Shown here: positions 44,201 to 52,567 of the stretch, piece after piece
How the letters are laid out: every line of letters begins with the position of its first letter
How positions within the stretch are numbered: position 1 is the first letter of the stretch
From: Candidatus Chryseopegocella kryptomonas
GTDB lineage: Bacteria > Bacteroidota > Ignavibacteria > Kryptoniales > Kryptoniaceae
Direction of reading: 5' to 3'
DNA: 64,000 nt
Assembly: GCF_001536065.1 (NCBI RefSeq)
Contig: NZ_CZVW01000005.1
Span: forward strand, 1 to 64,000
Translations under genes and position numbers: made by a program
The notes under the pieces: model-generated
Seen by the model: only the letters and a program-made list of their open reading frames with translations
Database searches by the model: none
What the model was told of the DNA's origin: nothing

Positions 44201-44450
44201 GATAGTAAGCTGCGGTTTTAACACTAACAATGAGATCACCGCTGAAAAGTTGAACTTTAACACTGTCTTCGTTTAAAAATTTGCTCTTCGTGTTTATGAT
44301 CAAATCATATTGCTTTATCGCTTTTTTAAAATCTCCAGATGCATAAAAATTCTGACCTGAAATAAAAGCTTTTTGAAGTTCAAGCGGTGTCGGAACAAAG
44401 TTTGCAACTATTGATGCGGTAAGCGTAATTATTATGATAATTTTCCACAT
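41295..44450 (-). CDS. Giant exported tetratricopeptide-repeat protein
   Basis: This 1051-residue protein has an N-terminal signal segment (MWKIIIIITLTASIVANF) followed by some 25 TPR-like units along its whole length. Examples are AFISGQNFYASGDFKKAIKQ, ALAQYQIADIYYEEGKFEEA, YFNIAESFYNMGKYEDAIRE and KAQKAYEEFVASYPEHEKAS, many of the BamD/YbgF (Pfam TPR_6) kind. It would be a long periplasmic superhelical scaffold. A GGAGGTGATTTAAG site gives strong initiation. Placed between the outer-membrane barrel gene and exbB, it could bridge the outer membrane and the motor. The bridging role is inference. Confidence 0.88.
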   Translation of the reverse strand: MWKIIIIITLTASIVANFVPTPLELQKAFISGQNFYASGDFKKAIKQYDLIINTKSKFLNEDSVKVQLFSGDLIVSVKTAAYYQKGNALRKLKITDEAIKNFKIVANERFDSPWLSALAQYQIADIYYEEGKFEEAIKEAKNLINKFPTDERVPKAYYTIGWAFKELKMLDSSIFYFKTLIEKYPKDNLIPHSMYQIGQNYFEKGSYDLALNWFKNITEKFRPETFKKEEFEKIELKAVRERKVFEAVTRREAEETPLEIVAKASLRIADCYRAMDNFEEAIKSYRNVIATYSLLPSLIETAYIKMAQYTFEKKGLNEGILVYKEAIDRNFDNKQLRAKMQYLIAKAYQDSLQYDKAANEYDFYIKAYGEVAFLIDFPVEDAIYSKVICLYNAKKYKETIAECDSFLIKFPTSSYISDMLFFKGISHLALAQYQDAEKCFVDIKTKYKNTPQYVHARVQLGRTFYESKRYEEAINELNEVLSENPKDLNKDEVYYYMLLIYFDTQKYDSLLNVFSKISPSSSFFLPAFIKVSKSFSIQNKFAEGERFIKDVLKTAEAMKDSIYFIPEVHFSLADIYIGQGKYKEAVNELTFVINDERANAILKLQSHYARGSLYYQQEQYSDAIKDFEVCLSNQKFNEVLSQLVPQVNEKLALSYVKSGQIEKGINFVSKLIDVSPEPSERIKYTSVLAEAYFEAKDYKNAIKLANDVFQSDVSDESIVSKAVYILANSHREIGEFDKALSVLSKAGEKYPNSKFIQDVFFTVGAVYYDKGEYENAIEIFDRYLKLYPNSENYKNALFFLAYSQFRLGYWDKAINWFRKFVREFSKDEFTAEAYFNIAESFYNMGKYEDAIREYRNVYRIFPNSEFAPIAMYSEGWCYYELQKPEQMIEIFKQLVKRYPKSEYAPIALFTIGDYYYNSKDYTKAQKAYEEFVASYPEHEKASEAKQLIRDLKLINVYAEYQEAMKYFDNKDYRKAIEELTKIWQKYPDSDIVVGCRVNIAAAYEQLGDWRRAAKMYEEIIRDYENSNDDNARAAVLFAREHLEWLRSNFNF

Positions 44451-44468
44451 CTTAAATCACCTCCATAA

Positions 44469-47435
44469 TTAAAATCCAGCTATTACCGTGAAAAATATCG
44501 CTGATTCATCACGGCTGTATCTTTCTTCACCTGGTTTTATGAATTTTCTCTTTGTGAATTTATATCCAAAATCAACAACTATTGAATAACCTTTATACGA
44601 GCTTTGATTTGTGAGTGAGAAAGCAATCGTTGACCTGTTTTCACTTCCTGTGCCATCTTTAAGATTTCTTATTCTGTAAGCAAATGCATCTGGCAATCCA
44701 ATCATCGTCAGTCCTTGCAATCCAAAATTAAAAACAGATCTATCGGTTAATTTGTATCCAACTCTAAAAATTGGAATTGTCTCTTGTGTATGTTGATTTA
44801 TAACAGTTATCCTACGCAATTGACCGCCGACATCAAAATAACCAAGTTTCGTTTCTTTAACAGTTCTGACTTTAAATTGTGGTTTTATTTCAAGCCGTCC
44901 GTTGAGAAACTTTATCGTGTAGTCAATCTTATGAACAAGTCCCCAAAGAGTGATTCTTCCTTCAAGTTGATCGCCTGTATATTTTGCCTCCGGAAGCAAC
45001 GCTTTTGTTGGGTCTCCAAGCGGACGCTGAAAATTGAGCTCAAAACGAACTCGGTTTTCAATGTTAAGATTTGGTATTTGCGTATATCTTGTTTCAAGAT
45101 AAAGATTATGGACGAAGCTATTGCGATAATTTAATGGATCTTCTGTGAAAACTGGGAATGGACTTGTTATCGTGATCACGCCTTTGTATTGATAAACCGG
45201 ATTTGGAATCCCGTCTTGAACTCTTTTTGCTACATAGTAAAGTAAGAGCGAACCAAGTCGTGGATTTGAAGTTGTGTAAAATGTTTTTATATAGCTAACT
45301 TTGTTGATTCCACCTCTTGCGATAGCATTTTCATTTATGAAACCAATTTGAGCAGTCCAATTGCGTGTAAAATTAATTTTTGTAAATGCATGATATCCGT
45401 TTATATCCGGTTCATACGGATAATCGGGATAAATGTCGTTTTCTTGCTCATCAATTACTCCGTTGTTATTCCAATCATCTCCATAATCAAACAGTGGCGG
45501 ATCGCTATAGTAAGTTAAAAAGTCCTCTTGATAATCAGGAATTCCATTTGCATTCTGATCATCGTCTGGAATCCCATCATTATTTCTATCTTTCCCCGGA
45601 AATATGCCAGCATCTGGTCTTCTTATGATGCTCGTTAAACCGATTAACTCATTTGCGTTTTGTCTATAACCGAGCAAAAATGGATCAGGTGTTGGATTTA
45701 AAACATCGCTGTTTTCAAAAGTTGGATTTGGAGTTGCATTGTAAAAATAAAAGCCATCTTCCCATCTATCTCTATCATCGTTGTCATCAACGAGAGAAAA
45801 ATAAGCACCACCGGGAATAAAAGAAATGTTACTTGAAACATCGTAAGCGGTGACTCCATAAACATCCGGAGCAAGATAAGCATAACCTGAACCTGTAAAC
45901 TGCATATAATAGCTGTTCTCAAGCGAATAAATATTTAAAGCAGTTGTGTACACCGGCTCAATTTTGTATCTTTCAAATCCAAAGGTTAAACGCCCGACCT
46001 TTTTTGATGCCTTGATATAAAATGCATTTCCAACCTGCGTAAACCATGGTCCCTTGCCGACCGGATATTTTGACCATTCCAAACTTTGAGCAAATTCACC
46101 CTCAATGTTAAATCCTTTCCAGTTAAATTTGAAATTCAAACTATAAACACTCATTCCCGTCGTCAATGCGTAATTAAATCTCACAACTTGCCTATTTGAA
46201 GCATCTTTGACATTTCCTTCAGCTCGTTTTATCAATCTGAAAAATGTTGGTGTTCCAACAGCGATTGAATCATAATGTGGAATAAATCTTGCTCCCGTTG
46301 GCTGTTCCCAATCATCAAGACGATTTACAAAATCATGAGCTGCTTCAATTTTAAAATCATTCGCAACTATAATTTCAAATTCAACTGATTCAACACCCGG
46401 CGGAATAATGTATCCGAATGTAATGTTCCCATCACTCGGTATCTGTTCTGGATAAACTGGAAGTGCAGATAACATTGAACGGAACTTATAACCCGGTCCG
46501 CCCTGAATTGGTGTGTATGCGGTATAACTTAATGTGTCTGCTCCCGCAACCCAAAGAGTTCTATCAATGCTGAAATTTCTAAAAACATAATACTGAAGTG
46601 GCGCCCCCAAAACTGTCTCCTGTGGTATCGGAGTTCTACCGTTTATATTCTTTGTTGGAACTCTTTTACCGTTTATTTTTACAACTGGCTCAGCGTAGAT
46701 AATTGGACCTGAGCCATCTTTGGGCGAATCATCACTTATTCTGACAAAAATTATCCTTGGAACTCCATTCGGCGGGACCCCTTTAAATGGAACGTCACGA
46801 GCATTGACATCCATCCTTCGCGTGTGTTGATTTACATAAGTTGCGCCTATTGTCAAAACATCACCTATATCAGTTTCAAAATGCCCACCGAAAAGATACT
46901 GCGCCCAATTCCTCACCCTTTGAACGCCATCTATCAAAAGCGGACTATCAAATCTAAATCTTACAGGATCACTTACCCTTGAAGCAATAAATGTCCCTCT
47001 ATATTTTGTCGTCGCCCCATCCCATCTTATTCCATTAAACCTTGCCTTGTCAAAAGTCAAAGATGTAAACTTTGTTCTTATCGCATCTCCAATCATCAAT
47101 CTTGTCTGAAAATCGCTGTAATTATCACTTGCTATTACAAGATTTTGAAAATACTGATAATAAAATCTTGATTTCGTCAAACTGCTAAAACCGCCAAGTT
47201 CTTGTCCCGTATATTGTCGCTGATTCTCAAGCAATTCAAATATCAAACTTCCATCAATCAAAAAATTTCCAAAATTATCATAAAATCTTTTACGCAAAAA
47301 CGAGATGCTGTAATTTTCATAATTTCGCCCCGAATAATTCAGATAACTTTCTTTATCTCGTGCTATGAATTGAGCCTTGGACTCCTCAAAAACCAAAACC
47401 AGAAGGAGCAAAATTAAAAATTTTTTCCCAAGCAT
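44469..47435 (-). CDS. Large outer-membrane beta-barrel protein with Ca-binding loops
   Basis: This 988-residue protein has a signal peptide (MLGKKFLILLLLVLVFEESKAQ). Long stretches of alternating beta strands end in Phe (FFTVIAGF), as in outer-membrane barrels. At about residues 630-685 there are two dockerin/EF-hand-like Asp-Asn loops (DRNNDGIPDDDQNANGIPDY and DWNNNGVIDEQEND) that would bind calcium. I recognise no named family, and a distant SprA/TamB-type or DUF-type barrel is possible. ATG 47435 is preferred over TTG 47441. It lies between the PorV-like gene and the TPR gene, suggesting it is the outer-membrane part of the machine. Confidence 0.82.
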   Translation of the reverse strand: MLGKKFLILLLLVLVFEESKAQFIARDKESYLNYSGRNYENYSISFLRKRFYDNFGNFLIDGSLIFELLENQRQYTGQELGGFSSLTKSRFYYQYFQNLVIASDNYSDFQTRLMIGDAIRTKFTSLTFDKARFNGIRWDGATTKYRGTFIASRVSDPVRFRFDSPLLIDGVQRVRNWAQYLFGGHFETDIGDVLTIGATYVNQHTRRMDVNARDVPFKGVPPNGVPRIIFVRISDDSPKDGSGPIIYAEPVVKINGKRVPTKNINGRTPIPQETVLGAPLQYYVFRNFSIDRTLWVAGADTLSYTAYTPIQGGPGYKFRSMLSALPVYPEQIPSDGNITFGYIIPPGVESVEFEIIVANDFKIEAAHDFVNRLDDWEQPTGARFIPHYDSIAVGTPTFFRLIKRAEGNVKDASNRQVVRFNYALTTGMSVYSLNFKFNWKGFNIEGEFAQSLEWSKYPVGKGPWFTQVGNAFYIKASKKVGRLTFGFERYKIEPVYTTALNIYSLENSYYMQFTGSGYAYLAPDVYGVTAYDVSSNISFIPGGAYFSLVDDNDDRDRWEDGFYFYNATPNPTFENSDVLNPTPDPFLLGYRQNANELIGLTSIIRRPDAGIFPGKDRNNDGIPDDDQNANGIPDYQEDFLTYYSDPPLFDYGDDWNNNGVIDEQENDIYPDYPYEPDINGYHAFTKINFTRNWTAQIGFINENAIARGGINKVSYIKTFYTTSNPRLGSLLLYYVAKRVQDGIPNPVYQYKGVITITSPFPVFTEDPLNYRNSFVHNLYLETRYTQIPNLNIENRVRFELNFQRPLGDPTKALLPEAKYTGDQLEGRITLWGLVHKIDYTIKFLNGRLEIKPQFKVRTVKETKLGYFDVGGQLRRITVINQHTQETIPIFRVGYKLTDRSVFNFGLQGLTMIGLPDAFAYRIRNLKDGTGSENRSTIAFSLTNQSSYKGYSIVVDFGYKFTKRKFIKPGEERYSRDESAIFFTVIAGF

Positions 47436-47452
47436 ACCCAATTTCTAATTTT

Positions 47453-48370
47453 TTATAGATTGAATTCAACGCTGAACTTATGGCTTCCACCAGCATCGGG
47501 AATTTCAAATTGATAAACATAAACATAATCAATTTTAAACTTCCAATATCTTAACCCGAAGCCAGGATTTACACTACTTTGTTTAACTCCGTTTAAACTT
47601 GTTCCCGCTGAACCTCTCAAAACAAACTCAAATTCACTATTCAAAAATTTTTCCGAAAATGCAGAAATTTCAAAACCAAGATCAACTTTAAAATCCTCAT
47701 CAGATTTAAAAACGCCAATCCCAAAAAGATAATTGAAAGAGTTTGAGACATAGACAATTCCACCCACTATTTCCAAAGGCAATTTCGCATCTTTTGATTT
47801 ATTAACCGCAATGCTCGGTTGAGTTATATTTCTTGCTGAAACCCCAAATCTTAAATCTGAACCGTTGATAAAATTTTGCCACACAAAAATAGCCCCCGCA
47901 TCAAATGTGAAGTTAAAATATGAATATGCAGATTCACCAACAGGTGCAACAGAAGACCAGCGAAGGAACTTAACACTTCCACCAAGCGATAAACCCTTGA
48001 TATACTTAAATTCTCTCGCAACTGAAAAAATCAATTGATTTTCGTTCCACATTCCAGTTTTGAAAAATGTAACTCCTGCACCGAGATCAAAAATTGAAAA
48101 CACTGGCAAAACCGCACCAAGCGTAAGGTAATATAAATTTTCGTCTTCAACGAAAGGATACAATCTTGAATATGTTGAAGCGAAGGATAAATTTTTTAAT
48201 TGTCCAATTCCAGCGGGATTATAAAAAATTCCGTATGCGTTATTTGAAATCGCAACATAAGATAAGCCAAGTGAAAAAGCCCTTGCACCATTTCCAAGGT
48301 CTTTGAACGCACCTGCAAAACCAAAATCAAACACAACCAAAAAACATATTACGAAAAAAATTTTTCGCAT
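47453..48370 (-). CDS. PorV/PorQ-family outer-membrane protein
   Basis: This 305-residue protein has a signal peptide (about 1-20). The start of the mature chain, GARAFSLGLSYVAISNNAYGIFYNPAGIGQL, is the hallmark of the PorV/PorQ (FadL-like) barrel family. The strands alternate to a final VEFNL. PorV acts in type IX secretion by shuttling cargo to the attachment complex; PorQ-like paralogues have unclear roles. Its place behind a gene for a secreted FlgD-tailed protein and ahead of a large barrel suggests a cargo or assembly role here. Confidence 0.88.
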   Translation of the reverse strand: MRKIFFVICFLVVFDFGFAGAFKDLGNGARAFSLGLSYVAISNNAYGIFYNPAGIGQLKNLSFASTYSRLYPFVEDENLYYLTLGAVLPVFSIFDLGAGVTFFKTGMWNENQLIFSVAREFKYIKGLSLGGSVKFLRWSSVAPVGESAYSYFNFTFDAGAIFVWQNFINGSDLRFGVSARNITQPSIAVNKSKDAKLPLEIVGGIVYVSNSFNYLFGIGVFKSDEDFKVDLGFEISAFSEKFLNSEFEFVLRGSAGTSLNGVKQSSVNPGFGLRYWKFKIDYVYVYQFEIPDAGGSHKFSVEFNL

Positions 48371-48389
48371 ATTTCAATTGTGTTAATTT

Positions 48390-50042
48390 TCAATAAACAA
48401 CGGTTATCGTTTTAAAGATCGTTTCAACTCCTTTATCAGCTTCAATAGCAACTCTCAACAGATAAACACCGGGTCTAACTGTCCTTCCAGAGTCATCTCT
48501 ACCGTCCCAAAGGAATGAGTTTGAAGATATATAAGCAAACGCTTTGCTTTGCCCATCGTAAATGGTTTTAACAAGCTTTCCAGTTAAATCAAAAATTTGA
48601 ATTTTCAAATTTCTCTCAACATTTAAATTAGCAAGGAAAAAACTTATTTGCGTCCTATCGTTTAATCCATCTCCATTTGGAGAAAATGGATTTGGATTTA
48701 TCTGTAAGTCAACGATTAACTTTTCCGGAACATCTGTGGTAAATACAGTTTGAGTGTTTGTGCTTCCCCTTATCTTTGAATCAATAAATTGCGGATTATC
48801 TGGAGTTAATTTGCTTATCGCAACCGCTGGAAACTCGTTAACATCAAGATAAAGCGTCAAACTTAATTTAACTGCCAATCTTGAACTTGCTTTAATTGAC
48901 TGCGGAAAAGAAATTTTAACATAATCAGGCGAAACTATCGCATTAAAAGTCACTGGATTCCCGTTCAAAGTAACTGCGTCAATAGTTGCGGGTGAAGGTG
49001 TGAATATAACAAGAGTGTCAATTCCAAGCGAATTTTCATCAACATCAATATCAAAATTGCAAGTTATTTGAGTTCTCTTTAAAATTGGAACAACTTGCGG
49101 TTCAACTTCAATGAAGATATTTTTAGCGACAAGATTTTTGTTGTAGTAAATTGCAAGTTTCCTTAAAACAGGGGTTTCCGTGCTTGCAGTTCTAAGATTT
49201 GCTTTAAATTGAATGTATCTTCTTGGTTCAGCAACCTTTAAAATATCTTTAACTTTTATTTCAGGCGACCATTGACTGAAAAAGTTTGTGTTATTTAATT
49301 CTCCAGTTCTAAATTGTAAACCAATATCTGTTCCCTCAGGCAATTCAAAATCAAATTCTGCCCATCCCCAATTAACCGGTCGCCCAGCATCTATAACTTT
49401 TGATACATAACTTCCGGATGAAAGGTATCCAACTCCATAAATTTCAATTTCAGATATCACAGTTGAACTAAATCTATCAATGACATCAAAACTCACCTTA
49501 ACAAACCTGGCAAGCATCGGATCAAAAATGTCAAGTGTTTTAACATCAAGATTATCTGTCTTTTGAACGATTCTTGTCAGTTGCAGAGAATCCAAGCCGG
49601 CAAAAATTGTGTATGCTCTCGGTCTTAAAGATGCATTCCCGCCAAATGTCACAATTACAACTTTGTTAATTCTTCTAACAGCCAGAAGGTCAATCAAAAT
49701 ATAACTTCCCTCACCACCCGGTCTTATTTGGCAAAAAGTTCTTGTATCTCCGTCAATTACCTTCATCGGATTTCCAGTCACAGTGTCAATATCGCCCGTT
49801 GAAGTTCTGGGTGCACCTGTTCCGTAATAAGTTATCGTTGCCCGTCTGCCTTTTGCAAGGTTTTCTTGTTCCCCAGTTTTTAAAATCACATGCCCTGATG
49901 AATTTAAAAGAGCCACCCCTTGACTTGATGTGCTATCAAAATATTGTGTGAAATTTGAAATGACAATAGAATCTGTGACAACCTGTGATTTTGCGGTTAA
50001 TGCTGTTATTATGACAAAAGCAAGCAGAATTTTTATTCGCAT
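48390..50042 (-). CDS. Secreted discoidin-like protein with FlgD/T9SS-like C-terminal domain
   Basis: This 550-residue protein has a signal peptide (about 1-19). Near residues 60-200 it has an F5/8 type C (discoidin) like domain (NLAKGRRATITYYGTG, VIDGDTRTFCQIRPGGEGSYILIDL, ISEIEIYGVGY) that binds carbohydrates or surfaces in other proteins. A beta-rich middle follows. The C-terminal 95 residues start INPNPFSPNGDGLNDRTQIS and end in GVYLLRVAIEADKG, a FlgD-Ig-like domain used as a secretion or attachment tag in Bacteroidota. It is the first gene of the nine-gene envelope operon, with a promoter 38 bases upstream. Confidence 0.83.
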   Translation of the reverse strand: MRIKILLAFVIITALTAKSQVVTDSIVISNFTQYFDSTSSQGVALLNSSGHVILKTGEQENLAKGRRATITYYGTGAPRTSTGDIDTVTGNPMKVIDGDTRTFCQIRPGGEGSYILIDLLAVRRINKVVIVTFGGNASLRPRAYTIFAGLDSLQLTRIVQKTDNLDVKTLDIFDPMLARFVKVSFDVIDRFSSTVISEIEIYGVGYLSSGSYVSKVIDAGRPVNWGWAEFDFELPEGTDIGLQFRTGELNNTNFFSQWSPEIKVKDILKVAEPRRYIQFKANLRTASTETPVLRKLAIYYNKNLVAKNIFIEVEPQVVPILKRTQITCNFDIDVDENSLGIDTLVIFTPSPATIDAVTLNGNPVTFNAIVSPDYVKISFPQSIKASSRLAVKLSLTLYLDVNEFPAVAISKLTPDNPQFIDSKIRGSTNTQTVFTTDVPEKLIVDLQINPNPFSPNGDGLNDRTQISFFLANLNVERNLKIQIFDLTGKLVKTIYDGQSKAFAYISSNSFLWDGRDDSGRTVRPGVYLLRVAIEADKGVETIFKTITVVY

Positions 50043-50079
50043 AAAATTTCATTGCGATATTTTTCTGTTTCAGTTATTG

Positions 50080-50109
50080 AATTTATCAAATTTTGATCTA
50101 TCAAGTCAA
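50080..50109 (-). promoter_or_regulatory. Promoter of the ExbBD-DUF4159 envelope operon
   Basis: On the minus strand TTGACT is followed after 18 bases by TAAATT. It is the only promoter candidate I found for the nine genes from 50042 down to 36349, whose gaps are at most 25 bases. Confidence 0.5.
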
Positions 50110-50154
50110 GGAAATTTGGCTTAAAAATCGGGTTTTCTAAAAATGTCCTAAAAA

Positions 50155-50859
50155 TCAGAGCGATTGAAACTTTTTTATAACTCTATCAAGACCTTTTGAA
50201 TAAACAACATACCAAAGGTTTTCTTCTGTCAGATATTCATTGATGTCAAAAACAAGAGGATGGTAGATTTTTCTAAACTTCATATAATAAATCTCCTTTC
50301 CCTGACTTCTCCACTTTTGCTCGTATTTGGTTGGGTAATAACCAGGATTTTGAGTTGTAAATCCATCTGGATAAACACTTTCAAAAACACCAGAATCAAT
50401 CATTGACTCAACAACAAAATCTCTAAACTCTGGATGGTCGGTTGTGACAGAAACAAATCCTCCATCTTTAAGTCGTTTTGCGAGCAAGCGATTGAAGTTT
50501 AACTTCAACAATCTTCTTTTTTTATGCCTTTTCTTAAACCAAGGGTCTGGAAAATTAAAATAAATATGGTCAAAACTCTTATCATCAAACAGAATCAAAA
50601 GCAACAGCTTAGCATCGCCGACAAATAATCTCACATTGTCAAGTCCTGCTTTTTTTAATTTTTTATCCGCTTTCTTAGCAAAAAAATTAACAATTTCAAT
50701 TCCAACAAAATTTTTATCAAGATTATCACTTGCAATCTGAACGAGAAAAATTCCGTTGCCAAATCCAATTTCAAGCTCAACCTGCGAATTCCTACCAAAC
50801 AACAAATCAAGATTAAGTGGGAAAGTTGAATTTTTCCAGCTAACTATGAATGTGTCCAT
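50155..50859 (-). CDS. trmB: tRNA (guanine-N7)-methyltransferase
   Basis: TrmB methylates G46 in the variable loop of tRNAs using SAM. The 234-residue protein has the SAM-binding start VELEIGFGNGIFLVQIA, the mid motif KSFDHIYFNFPDPWFKKRHKKRRLL typical of the family, and the C-terminal TKYEQKWRSQGKEIYYMKF. The length is normal. It lies 11 bases after the DUF2231-like gene and appears to be the end of the long unit that starts with nuoA. Confidence 0.95.
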   Translation of the reverse strand: MDTFIVSWKNSTFPLNLDLLFGRNSQVELEIGFGNGIFLVQIASDNLDKNFVGIEIVNFFAKKADKKLKKAGLDNVRLFVGDAKLLLLILFDDKSFDHIYFNFPDPWFKKRHKKRRLLKLNFNRLLAKRLKDGGFVSVTTDHPEFRDFVVESMIDSGVFESVYPDGFTTQNPGYYPTKYEQKWRSQGKEIYYMKFRKIYHPLVFDINEYLTEENLWYVVYSKGLDRVIKKFQSL

Positions 50860-50870
50860 ACCGCAAAACT

Positions 50871-51299
50871 CTAATTTAATTTTACTCTAACTCCAAGGTC
50901 ATATACAAGTTTAACTCCAAAGTAAGCTGTCCTGAAAATGAAAAACAATGCGACAAGATAAAAAGACAGCAAGATGATAAACACTTTCAAGTTAATCTCT
51001 TTTTTGCGTAAAATGTTATGAAGTTTGAAAAGAAAAATTATTGACAGAGCAAGCAATGAAAAATTTGCATTTGATTGGTGATTGTTTAAAATAATTTTAA
51101 CTTCTTCGTTTAAATTCAAAGGTTGCGAATCAATGTTTCCTGTTTGAACGGAAATGATAGCGAAAAAAAGAGCAAGACCTGAAAAAAGAAAAGTTGAGTT
51201 TTTAAATTTACTTTTGCCAAAAAATTCAAGAAATTCAAAAATAAACGAAAGCAAAACGAGTGAAATTGGGAAATGGACAACGATTGGATGAAGAAGCAT
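50871..51299 (-). CDS. DUF2231-like membrane protein
   Basis: This 142-residue protein has four membrane segments (about 8-24, 35-52, 77-93 and 105-125). The N-terminus MLLHPIVVHFPISLVLLSFI is characteristic of DUF2231 proteins, in which the two histidines may bind haem or metal. A further conserved NHQSNAN lies before the third segment. The function is unknown. It sits between the HIT gene and trmB, with 24 and 11 base gaps. Confidence 0.8.
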   Translation of the reverse strand: MLLHPIVVHFPISLVLLSFIFEFLEFFGKSKFKNSTFLFSGLALFFAIISVQTGNIDSQPLNLNEEVKIILNNHQSNANFSLLALSIIFLFKLHNILRKKEINLKVFIILLSFYLVALFFIFRTAYFGVKLVYDLGVRVKLN

Positions 51300-51323
51300 A
51301 TTTTCAGGATTTAACTTTGTTGC

Positions 51324-51668
51324 TTATCCCGGTGGCCACATCATAATTCTTCCGCCAAGAAGATGAAGATGCAGGTGATAGATACTTTGCCCAGCTTCAC
51401 GATTGCAATTAAACACAAGACGATATCCACGGTTGTGAATGTTAAACTTCTTTGCAACTTCATTCGCAACAAGTATCATCTTTCCCGCAAGCTCGGTATC
51501 TTCGCTTTTTAGATCAAGAAGCGTTGAATAATGTTTTCTCGGGACAACGAGAATATGCACCGGAGCTTGAGGATTAATATCACGGAAAGCGACGATTTCA
51601 TCATCTTCATAAACAAAATCCGCAGGCATCTTTCCAGCTATGATTTCACAAAAAACGCATTCTTTCAT
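51324..51668 (-). CDS. HIT-family nucleotide hydrolase (HINT-like)
   Basis: This 114-residue protein has the histidine triad in QSIYHLHLHLLGGRIMMWPP at its end, the N-terminal CVFCEIIAGKMPADFVYEDD and the HILVVPRKHYSTLLDL strand. HINT proteins cleave AMP from adenosine phosphoramidates and related adducts. The short form ending in MMWPPG is the usual bacterial version. ATG 51668 is preferred over an in-frame TTG at 51674, since MKECVFCEII is the common family start. It is 20 bases after ftsX. Confidence 0.94.
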   Translation of the reverse strand: MKECVFCEIIAGKMPADFVYEDDEIVAFRDINPQAPVHILVVPRKHYSTLLDLKSEDTELAGKMILVANEVAKKFNIHNRGYRLVFNCNREAGQSIYHLHLHLLGGRIMMWPPG

Positions 51669-51688
51669 TTTCAATGTCTTCGTTTGTT

Positions 51689-52567
51689 TTATGTGATAAT
51701 TTTATAAGTTATGTATTTTCGTGCTGAGATCCAGCTACCGACAAAACCAAGAAGACAACCCGCAAAAACAACGAGCAAATAAAAAAACAAAGGTATATTG
51801 ACATTCGTTATCACATCATCCGGCAACTGTGGAATTATAACCTCAACGAGCAAATAAATCAAACCTGATGAAAACAAACCAGCGATCAATCCCTGCAAAA
51901 ATCCTTGAATTAAAAACGGCGACATTATAAAGCCACGCGTTGCGCCCACAAGTTGCATCGTGTTTATAAGTTTTCTCTTCGCCTGAATAGTTAAACGTAT
52001 TGTATTTATCACAAGAAGAATTGAAATTAAAGCAAGCAGAACCCCGCTTAAAAGAAACGATTGGGTCAAGATTTTAAATCTCCTCTCAAGGATGCTTAAC
52101 AAAGCTTTTCTATATCTTACCTCCTCAAACTCCGGAAATCTTCTCAATTTTCTCACAAGATTTTCAACGCCCTGCGTTGTCCTGTAATTTTCTTTCAATT
52201 TTATTTTAAATGACGCTGGCAAAGGATTAAAATCAAGGATGTTGAAGATATTTTCTCCAAATTCTTCCTCAAATATCTTCGCTGCTTCATCTTTGGAAAT
52301 GAAAACAACTCTTTCAACTTCATCCATTGAGATAATTTTCCTACGAAGCGAATCTATCTGAGAATTTGAAAGTCCGTCTTTCAAGAAAACTTCAATTTCA
52401 ATTTTCTCTTTTATCGCCTTGATTAATCTGTTAAGATTATAACCTGCGACAACAAACGAGCCGATCGCAAATAGAGAAATGAAAAGGACAAAAATTGAGG
52501 CAAAAGATGAAAATTTTGACTTCCTGAAACCAGAAATCGCTTCTTTAATTACATAACCAAATCTCAT
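51689..52567 (-). CDS. ftsX: Cell division protein FtsX
   Basis: FtsX is the membrane part of the FtsEX complex, which activates peptidoglycan hydrolases at the septum. The 292-residue protein has an N-terminal membrane helix (about 21-44), a periplasmic domain (about 45-165, EIEVFLKDGLSNSQIDSLRR) and three C-terminal helices, with MQLVGATRGFIMSPFLIQG between the second and third. A strong GGAGGTCGG site precedes the ATG. Its start overlaps the pheA stop by four bases. No ftsE is adjacent, so the ATPase must be elsewhere. Confidence 0.93.
   Translation of the reverse strand: MRFGYVIKEAISGFRKSKFSSFASIFVLFISLFAIGSFVVAGYNLNRLIKAIKEKIEIEVFLKDGLSNSQIDSLRRKIISMDEVERVVFISKDEAAKIFEEEFGENIFNILDFNPLPASFKIKLKENYRTTQGVENLVRKLRRFPEFEEVRYRKALLSILERRFKILTQSFLLSGVLLALISILLVINTIRLTIQAKRKLINTMQLVGATRGFIMSPFLIQGFLQGLIAGLFSSGLIYLLVEVIIPQLPDDVITNVNIPLFFYLLVVFAGCLLGFVGSWISARKYITYKIIT

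Noticed and set aside
50871-51299. DUF2231-like protein considered as a haem b membrane cytochrome partner
   Set aside because: Only the two N-terminal histidines are suggestive, and the position next to trmB and HIT gives no electron-transfer context.
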